Source of the DNA: Desulfobaculum bizertense DSM 18034
GTDB lineage: Bacteria > Desulfobacterota > Desulfovibrionia > Desulfovibrionales > Desulfovibrionaceae
DNA: 55,620 nucleotides
Direction: 5' to 3'
Assembly (NCBI RefSeq): GCF_900167065.1
Contig: NZ_FUYA01000012.1
Location: 1 to 55,620, forward strand
The translations under genes and the position numbers were made by a program. The notes beneath the pieces are model-generated. The model worked only from the letters and a program-made list of their open reading frames with translations. It had not been told where the DNA came from and did no database searches. Of the stretch, positions 33,470 through 41,502 are shown piece after piece; position 1 is the first letter of the stretch, and the number at the start of each line of letters is the position of its first letter.

Positions 33470-34744
33470 TTACTTTTTGGAAAAACCAAGGTTCTGAGGA
33501 ACGGGGTCCCACATGCCCCCTTTGCCGGATTTGTCTAGAGACTCAGGAAAGACAACATGGAAAACTGCGCCACCACCAGAGGCGTTGCGAGCTTCAATGT
33601 GGCCATGACAGGTGGAAAGGACGGCTTTGACAATTGATAGGCCGAGTCCCATTGCATTGCCATCTTCATGTGTCGTAAAAAATGGTTCAAATATGGAGTT
33701 TTGAATCTCAGGAGCCAGCCCCGGGCCATTGTCTCGAATTTCAAAATGTGCGCCTCGATCTGCCCAGGTGCGGAGGCGTATTTTTGCGCCTTTTCTGCCT
33801 TTGAGTTCCTGAACGGCATTAAGGAGAAGATTGAGAATAAGCTCTTCAAAACGAATTCGCACACCGTACACAGCAGGAAGCCCTGCTTCAAGCTCCTTGG
33901 TCATATGAATTTCTTCGGCCTGAATCCGTTCCTGAACCATTCTCAGTGAGCTTTCTACACAATCGTTCAGGTCACAGGGATGAGCAGGAGAGGTCTGGTT
34001 TGTCCGCAAAAATTCGCGCAAATGCGTAATGATTTGATCAATCCGGTCGACCTGCGAGGAGATGTCTTGCAGATTCTTTTGAATGCGTTCAAGGGGGACA
34101 GGGTTCATTTTATCCAGCATGTACAGGCCTGAGCCTGCCAAAATACGAATAGAGCTTAGGGGCTGACTGATTTCATGGGCAATGCCTCCACCAATAACAG
34201 CAAGGGTCGCCATGCGCTGAGCGCGGTTGACAGCGGCCCGGGTCTCTTCGACCTCCAGCTCAGCTTTTTTTTGTGCGGTGATGTCTCGACCAATGGACTG
34301 ATACTCAATGACATCTCCCTGCGCATTAAAAATGGCGTGGGTGACGTACTCCAGCCAGTAGGTATGCCCATCGTGGCGAACATAGCGCGGAGCCGTGGTT
34401 ACGGTAGGGTTATCAGGGGTGAGCGAAAAAATCGCTTCAGAAATTTGTTCGACTTCGTCGTGCGATAAAAGTTCGGCAAAATTGCGCCCAAGGGCTTCTT
34501 CCTCGCGGAGCTGATAAAAAGAACAAAAGGCAGCGTTGACAAAAGTCAGAGTGCCGTCTGGACGAAAGCGGCGAATCAGGTCTACCTGATCGTCAATAAT
34601 AGCCCTGTAGCGGCGTTCAAGAAGTTTATGCGCGGCAGGAGAGCTGGAGGGCTGTTCTGTCCCCCGGCCTCGCAGCCGGGATAATCCAAAGGTGCGGGTG
34701 GGGCGTCGCCGTCCCTGCGTGAGGCGCTTTCGCTGTTTCCTCAA
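33470..34744 (-). CDS. Cytoplasmic PAS-domain sensor histidine kinase
   Basis: A 424-residue kinase without membrane segments. A basic N-terminus precedes a PAS/PAC domain (about residues 40-160; YRAIIDDQVDLIRRFRPDG, then QSIGRDITAQKKAE). The phosphoacceptor is about H190 in GGGIAHEISQPLSSIR, followed by an HATPase domain with ELILNLLLNAV (N box), EIRDNGPGLA (G1) and GLGLSIVKAV (G2). I chose TTG 34744, with CAGGAG six bases upstream, over TTG 34765, which lacks a site. The cytoplasmic PAS suggests sensing of redox state or a metabolite such as formate, but the ligand is not evident. It forms an operon with the regulator. Confidence 0.9.
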   Translation of the reverse strand: MRKQRKRLTQGRRRPTRTFGLSRLRGRGTEQPSSSPAAHKLLERRYRAIIDDQVDLIRRFRPDGTLTFVNAAFCSFYQLREEEALGRNFAELLSHDEVEQISEAIFSLTPDNPTVTTAPRYVRHDGHTYWLEYVTHAIFNAQGDVIEYQSIGRDITAQKKAELEVEETRAAVNRAQRMATLAVIGGGIAHEISQPLSSIRILAGSGLYMLDKMNPVPLERIQKNLQDISSQVDRIDQIITHLREFLRTNQTSPAHPCDLNDCVESSLRMVQERIQAEEIHMTKELEAGLPAVYGVRIRFEELILNLLLNAVQELKGRKGAKIRLRTWADRGAHFEIRDNGPGLAPEIQNSIFEPFFTTHEDGNAMGLGLSIVKAVLSTCHGHIEARNASGGGAVFHVVFPESLDKSGKGGMWDPVPQNLGFSKK

Positions 34745-34788
34745 GTGATACTCCTGTTCCCACAAAGGGGGTCATCACAAAAAGAAAA

Positions 34789-34821
34789 GGCGACAGGCAA
34801 GCCTGTGCTTTTCCTGTCGCC
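34789..34821 (-). terminator. Second terminator of the hydrogenase operon
   Basis: GGCGACAGG ... CCTGTCGCC, followed on the minus strand by TTTTCTTTTT. It comes 21 bases after another hairpin, giving two terminators in tandem before the kinase gene. Confidence 0.7.
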
Positions 34822-34841
34822 ACAAAATACAAAAAGAGACA

Positions 34842-34882
34842 GACGAAACAGGTTGGAGTTTAAGCCGTGGAGCTGTTTCGTC
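34842..34882 (-). terminator. First terminator of the hydrogenase operon
   Basis: GACGAAACAG ... CTGTTTCGTC with a 21-base loop, followed on the minus strand by TGTCTCTTTTTG, directly after the second hycB stop. Confidence 0.65.
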
Positions 34883-34888
34883 CGTTTT

Positions 34889-35446
34889 TTAGATACGTGT
34901 AAAGCTGGGCATTCTATCGACTGCTGCTTTTCTCCGGTCCCGTACGGAATGAATCATACGGTCTGGGCTAACAAGCTGGAGAGCCTGCGCTGGGCAGACC
35001 TGAACACAGGCCGGACCATTTTCGCGCTGCGTGCACAGGTCACATTTCTGCGCAACATAGGGCAACTTGTCGGCAACTTCAAGATTCCCCTGTCCCTGCT
35101 GCGCTTCATTTTCTGGGCGGGGCGCAACACGCATTGCTCCGAAGGGGCAAACATACATGCACAGTTTGCAGCCAACGCAAAGCTCAGACTCAATCTGAAC
35201 TGAACCATTCTTAAAGGAAATGGCGTTTTCCGGGCAGGCTTTGGCACAGGGAGCACCTTCACACTGGCGACACTGCACGGGCATGGTAACTTCTGGGGTA
35301 TAGACCAGCGTGACGCGAGGCGTAAACGGGGTATCGCAACGCTGGGCGTCAAGAATTTCACCATCAAGATGAGCTGCTGCGCAGGCGATAACACAGGCTC
35401 CGCATCCAATACATTTGTGGTGGTCGCCAACAACAAAGCTATTCAT
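34889..35446 (-). CDS. hycB: HycB-like four-[4Fe-4S] electron-transfer subunit
   Basis: A 185-residue ferredoxin-like protein of the HycB/FdhB group. Four cysteine groups: KCIGCGACVIAC (about residues 12-22), CRQCEGAPCAKACP, CVGCKLCMYVCPFGA, and CDLCTQRENGPACVQVCP. It would wire electrons between the formate dehydrogenase and the hydrogenase. ATG 35446 overlaps the hydrogenase stop by eight bases; the longer frame from 35710 runs through the hydrogenase gene and is not real. It is paralogous to the copy at 36836-37423, as in the hydrogen-dependent CO2 reductase operons, which carry several HycB subunits. Confidence 0.88.
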   Translation of the reverse strand: MNSFVVGDHHKCIGCGACVIACAAAHLDGEILDAQRCDTPFTPRVTLVYTPEVTMPVQCRQCEGAPCAKACPENAISFKNGSVQIESELCVGCKLCMYVCPFGAMRVAPRPENEAQQGQGNLEVADKLPYVAQKCDLCTQRENGPACVQVCPAQALQLVSPDRMIHSVRDRRKAAVDRMPSFTRI

Positions 35447-36824
35447 GAGAGTGCTCTCCTCGCTCAATGTGAAGCAGGTGATGAGAGGTGTGTCCAAGTG
35501 GCTCACCAAGGAAATTCTTGTAGAGCTTCTGGATATCCGGATTCTCATGAGACTTGCGGGATGTGGATGTGCTGTCGATAGCGTAGAGACCTGCACGGCG
35601 AAGCTGGTTGGCTTTTTCACGCTGGGCAGGGAGCAGGACCTTGGGCTGTCCTCCGCCACTAACGCAGCCCGTAGGGCAACACATGACTTCCATAAACTGA
35701 AAATCAGCACGGCCCGCCTTTATGTCTTCCATGACAGAGGGCAAGTGCTCAACGCCAGCAACAATGCAGACACTGATGGTCTGTCCATTGATGTCAACGC
35801 TTGCCTTGCGCACACCATCAAGCCCACGTACAGCTTCAAATTCAAGCTTTTTAAGCTTTTCGCCAGAGATGCTTTCGACCGCAGTACGAAGGGCAGCTTC
35901 CATGACGCCACCAGTGGTGCCAAAGATGTTGCCTGCACCAGTGTAGCAGCCAAGGGGAGAATCCACGTCCTGATCTGCAAGGTTCAGGAAATCGATACCC
36001 ATATGCTTGATAAGCTGAGCCAGTTCGCGAGTGGTCAGAACCACATCGACATCCTGCTCGCCGCTGGCGTTCATTTCTGGGCGCTCGCACTCAAACTTTT
36101 TGCAGGTACAAGGCATAATAGCCACGCTCACGATCTTTTTGGGATCAACCTTGTCGATTTTCGCGCCATAGGTTTTGAACATGGAGCCAGCCATCTGCTG
36201 CGGGGAGCGACAGCTGGACAGGTGGTCAATCAGCTCTGGGTACTGGTCTTCAAGATATTTGACCCACGCCGGACAGCATGAGGTAAACATGGGCAGGGTA
36301 CCGCCATTCTGAATGCGGTGCACGAGTTCTGCAGCTTCTTCCATGATGGTCAGGTCAGCAGCAAAGTTGGTGTCATAGACCCGGTCAAAGCCCAGTTCAC
36401 GCAGAGCTGCGATGAGCTTTCCCTGACACATGGAACCGTATTCAAGACCAAATTCTTCGCCGAGAGCAACACGGATCGCCGGAGCGCACTGCACCATTGT
36501 GTAGGCGTTAGGATCGGCGAGCACGTCCATGACTTTTTTAATGTCACTTCGGAAATGAGCAGCAAAAAGGGGTTCCTTGGTACTGGGAAGCATGCCGCGC
36601 ATGGCAAGACGCTCAGCGTGGCTGTGCTCATATTCTTCAAGACTGGAATCATATGCGCTGCATTCCTGCACGCACTGACCACAGAGCACACATTTGTCTG
36701 TATCAATGGTGTGGGGTTGGTGAAGGGTGCCGGAGATGGCGTCCACCGGGCAAATTTCTGCACAGCGGCCACAGCCCGTACACAGCTCCGGGTCAATCGC
36801 AATAATGTCTTTCATTGTGGACAT
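35439..36824 (-). CDS. hydA: [FeFe] hydrogenase catalytic subunit
   Basis: A 461-residue cytoplasmic hydrogenase (no Tat or Sec signal). Two N-terminal [4Fe-4S] sites: C15/18/21/25 and C45/48/51/55. H-cluster motifs: TSCCPAW (C183 proton transfer, C184 ligand), MPCTCKKFE (C239), EVMCCPTGCVSGGGQP (C383, C387). The C-terminal region with the DIQKLYKNFLGEPLG block, which other hydrogenases keep as a separate small subunit, is fused. Size and cluster number match HydA2 of hydrogen-dependent CO2 reductase better than the larger bifurcating enzymes. AAAGGA precedes ATG 36824; the gap from hycB is 11 bases. The maturases HydEFG are not in the window. Confidence 0.93.
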   Translation of the reverse strand: MSTMKDIIAIDPELCTGCGRCAEICPVDAISGTLHQPHTIDTDKCVLCGQCVQECSAYDSSLEEYEHSHAERLAMRGMLPSTKEPLFAAHFRSDIKKVMDVLADPNAYTMVQCAPAIRVALGEEFGLEYGSMCQGKLIAALRELGFDRVYDTNFAADLTIMEEAAELVHRIQNGGTLPMFTSCCPAWVKYLEDQYPELIDHLSSCRSPQQMAGSMFKTYGAKIDKVDPKKIVSVAIMPCTCKKFECERPEMNASGEQDVDVVLTTRELAQLIKHMGIDFLNLADQDVDSPLGCYTGAGNIFGTTGGVMEAALRTAVESISGEKLKKLEFEAVRGLDGVRKASVDINGQTISVCIVAGVEHLPSVMEDIKAGRADFQFMEVMCCPTGCVSGGGQPKVLLPAQREKANQLRRAGLYAIDSTSTSRKSHENPDIQKLYKNFLGEPLGHTSHHLLHIERGEHSHE

Positions 36825-36835
36825 GGCAAAATCCT

Positions 36836-37423
36836 TTATGCGGGAAGGTAACGAATGGCAGAGAGCATGCTCAGAGCCGCTTCGTAGTTACGGCGGGCGC
36901 GCAGATCAACAGGGCGAACAATCTGGAGTGCTTCACGGGGGCACACGTCAACGCAGGCCGGGCCATGTCCTGTGCCGCGGCACATATCGCATTTGCGGGC
37001 AACATAGGACTGACAGGGAACGGTTTTTTCGCCGTCATTTGACTTGAGAGTGCGCTGCATAACAGGCTCACCCTTTTTGAATACGGGCATAAGTTCCATA
37101 GCCCCAAAAGGACAGGCAACCATGCAGGTCTTGCATCCCATGCACACGTCTTCGTTCACGATAACAGAGCCGTCCACAATCTGGATGGCATCGACGGGAC
37201 AGACATTGGCGCAGGGAGCGTCTTCGCAGTGTCGGCACTGAACTGGAGACGCGACCTTATCATTTCTCACCATATACAGGCGGGGCTGAACAGGAGTTTC
37301 AATCATGCCAACAGTGTTGGCATGTGTATCTGCATGTGCATCAGCACAGGCCACCTCGCAGAGGCGGCAGCCAATACACTTTGAAGAGTCGGCAATGACA
37401 AAGTTATTCAGGGAAACAGACAT
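36836..37423 (-). CDS. hycB: HycB-like four-[4Fe-4S] electron-transfer subunit
   Basis: A 195-residue protein with four [4Fe-4S] groups: KCIGCRLCEVAC (residues 15-26), CRHCEDAPCANVCP, CMGCKTCMVACPFGA, and CDMCRGTGHGPACVDVCP. It is homologous along its length to the 34889-35446 protein. It sits between fdhF and hydA, with 11-base gaps on both sides, and is the probable direct partner of the formate dehydrogenase. AAGGAA lies seven bases before ATG 37423. Confidence 0.9.
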   Translation of the reverse strand: MSVSLNNFVIADSSKCIGCRLCEVACADAHADTHANTVGMIETPVQPRLYMVRNDKVASPVQCRHCEDAPCANVCPVDAIQIVDGSVIVNEDVCMGCKTCMVACPFGAMELMPVFKKGEPVMQRTLKSNDGEKTVPCQSYVARKCDMCRGTGHGPACVDVCPREALQIVRPVDLRARRNYEAALSMLSAIRYLPA

Positions 37424-37434
37424 CTTCTTTCCTT

Positions 37435-39504
37435 TTATGCTGACGCGTTACATACAGCTGGCTGCACAGAATATTTCTTGATGCGGGCTGCACAAACCTT
37501 GAGTTCTGCTGTTTCTGTGACCGGGTCTGCTGCACTGGTTGTGAGCATGTTTCCCGGGCTTTCCGTAAAGTGGAAGGTGATAAACAGTAGCCCCCGAGGG
37601 ACGCGGGTCGTTGTCTGAATACGGGTGACAACTTCTCCTCGGCGGGTAGCAACAACAACTCTGTCGCCATACGCCAGTCCATACTCTGCGGCATCCTCAG
37701 GATGGATTTCCAGCATTTCTTCTGGACTCAGGCCATTAAGCCCCCAGCATTTTCTGGTCATGGTTGCGGTGTGGTAATGCGCCACAACGCGGCCCGTGGT
37801 CAGCATAAAGGGGTATTCATCATCCGGTAGTTCAGCCGGATCTTTGTGCTCAATGGCAGAGAATTTGCCAAGGCCATTCATGCAGGTATCAACATGCAGA
37901 ATTGGTGTTCCTGGGTGATCTTCTGTCGGGCAGGGCCACTGAATTCCGCCTTTTTCAAGCCGTTCGTATGTAATACCGGCATAAGACGGAGTGAGGGACC
38001 GCATTTCGTCAAAAATCTCTTCTGGAGAGCTGTAATTTACGTCACAGCCCATCACTTGCATGAGTTCTGTCAGTATCTTCCAGTCTGGCTTACTCTTGCC
38101 AACCGGTTGGACCGCCTCCCGAATACGCTGTACGCGTCGTTCAGTACTTGTAAATGTGCCGTTTTTTTCTGCAAAAGTTGCTCCCGGCAGAACAACATCA
38201 GCCATCTTGGCTGTTTCTGTCAGGAAAATATCTTGCACAAGAAGGAAGTCCAGATGCTCAAGGCAGTGTTTGACGTGTGAAATGTCCGGATCGCTTCGCA
38301 TTGGGTTTTCACCAAAGACAAAGAGCGCCTTCACCTTGTCTTCGCTGATGCCATCAAGCACGCGAGGGATAGTCAGTCCCTTGTGCCCCGGAATTGTGAC
38401 ACCCCATGCTTTTTCAAAACGGGCACGGACTTTTTTGTCAGCAACAGGCAAGTAATCAGTCAGTTTGTCAGGTAGTGCGCCCATGTCACAGGAACCCTGT
38501 ACATTGTTTTGGCCTCGCAGCGGGTTCACGCCACCCTTGGGTTTGCCAATATTACCAGTCAGCATAGAAAGGTTGGCAGTGGACAAGACATTGTCAACGC
38601 CACTGGTGTGCTGAGTGATGCCCATGGTGTAATAGAGCGCCATGTTGCTTGAGCGGCCAATAATTCGTGCTGCTTCACGAATTTTTGCAGCAGGAACAGT
38701 TGTAATGGCTTCAACGACTTCCGGGGTATAGGCCAGAACTGTTGCCTGGAATGCGTCAAAATTTTCAGTGCGTTTTGCAATGAACTCTTTGTCGATGAGT
38801 CCTTCCTGAATAAGCACATGGGAAATGCCGTTGATGAGTGCGGCGTCAGTTCCGGGCTTGAGGCGAAGCCACAGAGTAGCGTGCTGAGTCAGAGTAATGG
38901 CCCGTGGGTCAGCCACAATGAGCTGCGCTCCACGCTCGGCAGCGCGGACCATACCAAGTCCGATAATTGGGTGGCACTCGGTGGTGTTGGTGCCGATAGC
39001 AAGAATGCAGTCTCGGGAACCCATGTCGTCGAGTTCGCCGATAGAGTTTGTCATAGACCCGTTACCAAAAGCGGTGGCCAGACCGGCCACAGTTGGAGCG
39101 TGTCAGAGACGCGCGCAGTGGTCGACATTGTTGGTGCCGATAGCTGCGCGCATAAATTTTTGCATGAGGAAATTTTCTTCGTTGGAGCAGCGGGCAGAGC
39201 TGAATCCCGCGATGCTGTCAGGACCGAAGTCTTTCTTTATGGCTCCAAGACGCTTGGCAATGACGGCATAGGCTTCTTCCCAGCTTGCCTCGACAAGCTT
39301 TCCGTTTTTGCGAACAAGCGGAGTCTTGAGGCGGCTCTTGTGGTGGACGAAGTCATATCCAAAATGGCCTTTGCAACACAGAGAACCATTGTTGACAGAA
39401 TTCTCCTTGTTTGGCTCCACGCCTCTGATGGTGCCGTCTTCGACCAACAGATAAAACGTGCAGCCTGAGCCACAGTACGGGCAGGTGGTAAGAACTTTTT
39501 TCAT
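37435..39504 (-). CDS. fdhF: Selenocysteine formate dehydrogenase H (contains in-frame UGA)
   Basis: A molybdo- or tungstopterin formate dehydrogenase of 689 residues including selenocysteine. The N-terminal [4Fe-4S] site is CPYCGSGC (C8, C11, C15) with CCKG at 43-46. A UGA at 39105-39103 codes residue U134 in the context HCARL-U-HAPTVAGLATAF; the E. coli enzyme has ARV-U-HGPSVAGL. Reading continues without break to 37435, ending in the molydopterin-dinucleotide domain (MLTTGRVVAHYHTATMTRKC). There is no Tat signal, so it is cytoplasmic. The start ATG 39504 has AAAGGA upstream; MHGG at 39543 lacks one. Annotated without recoding it would appear as two ORFs. Confidence 0.94.
39066..39105 (-). 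promoter_or_regulatory. Bacterial SECIS element in fdhF mRNA
   Basis: After the UGA and 12 spacer bases, GTGGCC-ggtct-GGCCAC (39090-39074) forms a perfect six-pair stem with a GGUCU apical loop. The same loop occurs in the E. coli fdhF SECIS, where SelB binds. Position and loop support selenocysteine insertion. Confidence 0.88.
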
Positions 39505-39573
39505 GATCAATCCTTTTGACAGTTTTGACTGCCCACCGTGCAAAAAACACGAGCAGGCAGCTAACGGCCTTTC

Positions 39574-39589
39574 AGCAAGGACGATGCCA
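39574..39589 (-). promoter_or_regulatory. Sigma-54 promoter of the fdhF-hycB-hydA-hycB operon
   Basis: On the minus strand TGGCATC-GTCC-TTGCT gives GG and GC exactly ten bases apart, matching the -24/-12 consensus TGGCACG-N4-TTGCW at all but two positions. It is about 70 bases before the fdhF ATG. The NtrC-type regulator coded downstream of the operon is the natural activator. Confidence 0.85.
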
Positions 39590-39642
39590 TGAGATAAAAT
39601 TTTTAATACATTGTTTTTATTGAATTATTTTTTGATATGCTG

Positions 39643-39680
39643 TGCAAAACATGCGAAATCATGCAATTGCATGCATGCAA
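39643..39680. promoter_or_regulatory. Palindromic upstream activator sites
   Basis: Overlapping perfect palindromes ATGCAATTGCAT (39661-39672) and TTGCATGCATGCAA (39667-39680), with further TGC-rich half-sites from 39643. They lie about 80-115 bases upstream of the expected sigma-54 transcription start, the usual distance for an enhancer-binding protein. Confidence 0.55.
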
Positions 39681-39770
39681 AAAATCACTGCCAGGAGATG
39701 CAAAATCTTGTGTTCTGGAATGGATCATGTTCATGTCTCAAGACTTTTTAGACAAGAACAAAGAGGTGTT

Positions 39771-40238
39771 ATGCGCAAGAATATATGTATTTTTATGGTG
39801 CTGGTTTTTCTCTGCTTTCCTGCAATGAGTTTAGCTCAAGAAACCAGAACCATTGGGGAAGTCTCCACAGAATGGAAATTCCTTGGTCCAAATCATAAAA
39901 TCAAAATATTTGCTTTTGATGATCCAGATATCCCACAAATTACATGCTATTTATCTCGTGCGGTAAAAGGAGGCATCAAGGGGGCTCTGGGTGTAGAAGA
40001 AGATAAAGCAAGTTCTTCAATTACCTGCGTACTTACAGGGCAGGTTAATGAAAACGAACTTCGGAAGCTCAAGCAGGGAGCCGAAGTCTTCCGCCAACGG
40101 GCATCCTTTCTGTTTAAAAGTGTAAAGGTTGTTCGTTTTATAGACTTTGAAAAAGGGGTCATCACCTACCTGACGTACAGCAGAAAAATTATAAGTGGTT
40201 CACACAAAAATTCTGTTGCAGCTGTCTGCTACAAATAA
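39771..40238 (+). CDS. creA: CreA-family periplasmic protein
   Basis: A 155-residue exported protein. The signal peptide (MRKNICIFMVLVFLCFPAMS-LAQ) ends near residue 23. The mature part, with FLGPNHKIKIFAFDDPDIPQ, ITCYLSRAVKGGIKGALG, SFLFKSVKVVRFID and YLTYSRKIISGSHKNSVAAV, matches E. coli CreA nearly motif by motif; the function of CreA is unknown. Two cysteines (in ITCYLSR and SITCVLTG) could form a disulfide. I start at ATG 39771 with AGAGGT upstream; the longer frame from 39642 runs through the promoter region. It is divergent from fdhF. Confidence 0.88.
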   Translation: MRKNICIFMVLVFLCFPAMSLAQETRTIGEVSTEWKFLGPNHKIKIFAFDDPDIPQITCYLSRAVKGGIKGALGVEEDKASSSITCVLTGQVNENELRKLKQGAEVFRQRASFLFKSVKVVRFIDFEKGVITYLTYSRKIISGSHKNSVAAVCYK

Positions 40239-40259
40239 TTGATAGCGTCCAATTTTTTC

Positions 40260-40294
40260 GAAGAGGGATGACACACTTTTCCTCATCCCTCTTC
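40260..40294. repeat. Perfect 12-bp inverted repeat at the creA/recombinase 3-prime junction
   Basis: GAAGAGGGATGA ... TCATCCCTCTTC with an 11-base loop, overlapping the recombinase stop. It has no T-run on the proper side of either strand, so an intrinsic terminator is doubtful; it could still stop transcripts with Rho or protect 3-prime ends. Confidence 0.6.
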
Positions 40295-40852
40295 CCTCCC
40301 CTCTTCCGTAAGTATTCTATACACAGTCTGTCGGCTGACGCCGTACTCTTCCGCTAGTGCGGCTTTTTTTTCTCCATCTGCGCAGCGCCTTTTCAGCTCT
40401 TCCTTTTGCTTGGCTGAAAGTTTAGGGCGGCGGCCACAATGCTTTCCCGATGCCTGCGCCTTCGCGATCCCTTCTCTTTGGCGCTCTCGGATAATTTCTC
40501 GCTCGAACTGTGCTACAGCCCCAATGATTTGAAGCTGGAGGGTCTGGAATGGACTCTCGCCAGTATCAAAGCGCAAGTGTTCTTTATGGAATTCAACTGT
40601 CACCTGTTTTTTCAGCAATAGCTCGAGCACGTGGAGCAGATCCCCAAGGTTTCTCGCCAGCCGGTCAATAGAATGGACGTGTAGCGTGTCTCCCTTACGC
40701 ACGTATCGAAGGCATTCCTCCAGTTTCGGGCGATGCCTTGTCGTTGCGCTCGCTTTCTCCTCAAAAAGTTCATCCAATTCTAGTCCATCAAGCTGGCGAG
40801 CAGTGTTCTGTCCTACAGTGCTCACCCTGACGTATCCAATTTCAGCCATCAT
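40283..40852 (-). CDS. Small serine recombinase (resolvase/invertase family)
   Basis: A 189-residue site-specific recombinase. The catalytic serine is S11 in IGYVRVSTVGQNTARQLDGL; HVHSIDRLARNLGDLL holds the conserved Asp-Arg residues, and FEREIIRERQREGIAKA is the E-helix. The C-terminal helix-turn-helix is KKAALAEEYGVSRQTVYRIL. It belongs with Tn3 resolvases and DNA invertases; no transposase or invertible segment is seen beside it. About 160 bases upstream lies a copy of the hairpin repeat, a possible target. The ATG at 40849 is equally possible as start; both have weak binding sites. Confidence 0.9.
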   Translation of the reverse strand: MMAEIGYVRVSTVGQNTARQLDGLELDELFEEKASATTRHRPKLEECLRYVRKGDTLHVHSIDRLARNLGDLLHVLELLLKKQVTVEFHKEHLRFDTGESPFQTLQLQIIGAVAQFEREIIRERQREGIAKAQASGKHCGRRPKLSAKQKEELKRRCADGEKKAALAEEYGVSRQTVYRILTEEGREEG

Positions 40853-41011
40853 TCGACCCCACTGTCACTAAAGCCTTAGAGCTTTCAAGAATAATGTTAC
40901 AAAATACCATTTAGGACCTTTTGCAACAGCATAGCACAGCCTGTGTCGTTGAACCAATTTTTTCTCAAAAGGTATAGGTTTTGTGAAAATCATAGAGGGA
41001 AAGAGTGGAAG

Positions 41012-41480
41012 AAGATTGGGGGCCAGCCCCCAAGCCCCCGCGTAAGGGAATGATTCCCTTACGTATCCTCATCGAGTTTAAAAGCCGTTCAAGCTTCGCT
41101 TGCACGGCTTTTAAACTTAATGGGGCTGCCTAAAGCGGCTTCTTTCTCTTTCCCGTGTGTTCGTTCGCCACCATTTTTTTCTGAACGCGGGCGTTCAGAA
41201 AGAAAGGGTTGGAGCGCAAAGAAAAAGAACACACGTCCAGTTAATTAGGCCGAAAAAAAGGGGCCGAAATGGAGAGGAGAGCGTAGCTCTCATCACATTT
41301 CGGCCCCTTTTTTTCGGGCGAAAGCGGGATTCCCAAGGGCCTCGTCCTTGGGCGGGGTCAAGGGGCAGCGCCCCTTGCGGGGTTTGGGGCGGCGCCCCAA
41401 TAGAAGAAAAAACCGCCTACCCTTGCGCCCCGTGCAGAGCACGAGACGGAGTCTTGTAGTAACCCAAGCACCCCACCCCA
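41012..41480 (+). repeat. Hairpin-rich dispersed repeat, copy 2 (most complete)
   Basis: A chain of hairpins: GGGGGCcaGCCCCC; AAGGGAATGATTCCCTT; a 14-bp stem 41075-41088 / 41104-41117 capped by CAAGC-ttc-GCTTG; CTGAACGC-gg-GCGTTCAG; a perfect 22-bp stem 41250-41271 / 41296-41317 with an inner GAGAGC-gta-GCTCTC; CCCAAGG...CCTTGGG; GGGGCAGCGCCCC; GGGGCGGCGCCCC; and GAGAC-gga-GTCTT. No open frame in it looks real. The preceding 40853-41011 holds only the recombinase upstream region. Confidence 0.88.
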
Positions 41481-41502
41481 AAAAAACTTTTTCCTGCCTC
41501 GC

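Noticed and set aside
35447-35710. N-terminal extension of the second hycB gene
   Set aside because: It would lie wholly inside hydA in another frame; the HycB motif begins right at 35446.
39091-39105. fdhF read as a frameshifted or interrupted pseudogene because of the stop at 39103
   Set aside because: The stop is UGA in the selenocysteine position of the family, the frame continues unchanged, and a SECIS hairpin follows at the right distance.
40260-40294. Intrinsic terminator between creA and the recombinase gene
   Set aside because: The stem is perfect but neither strand has a T-run after it; recorded as an inverted repeat only.
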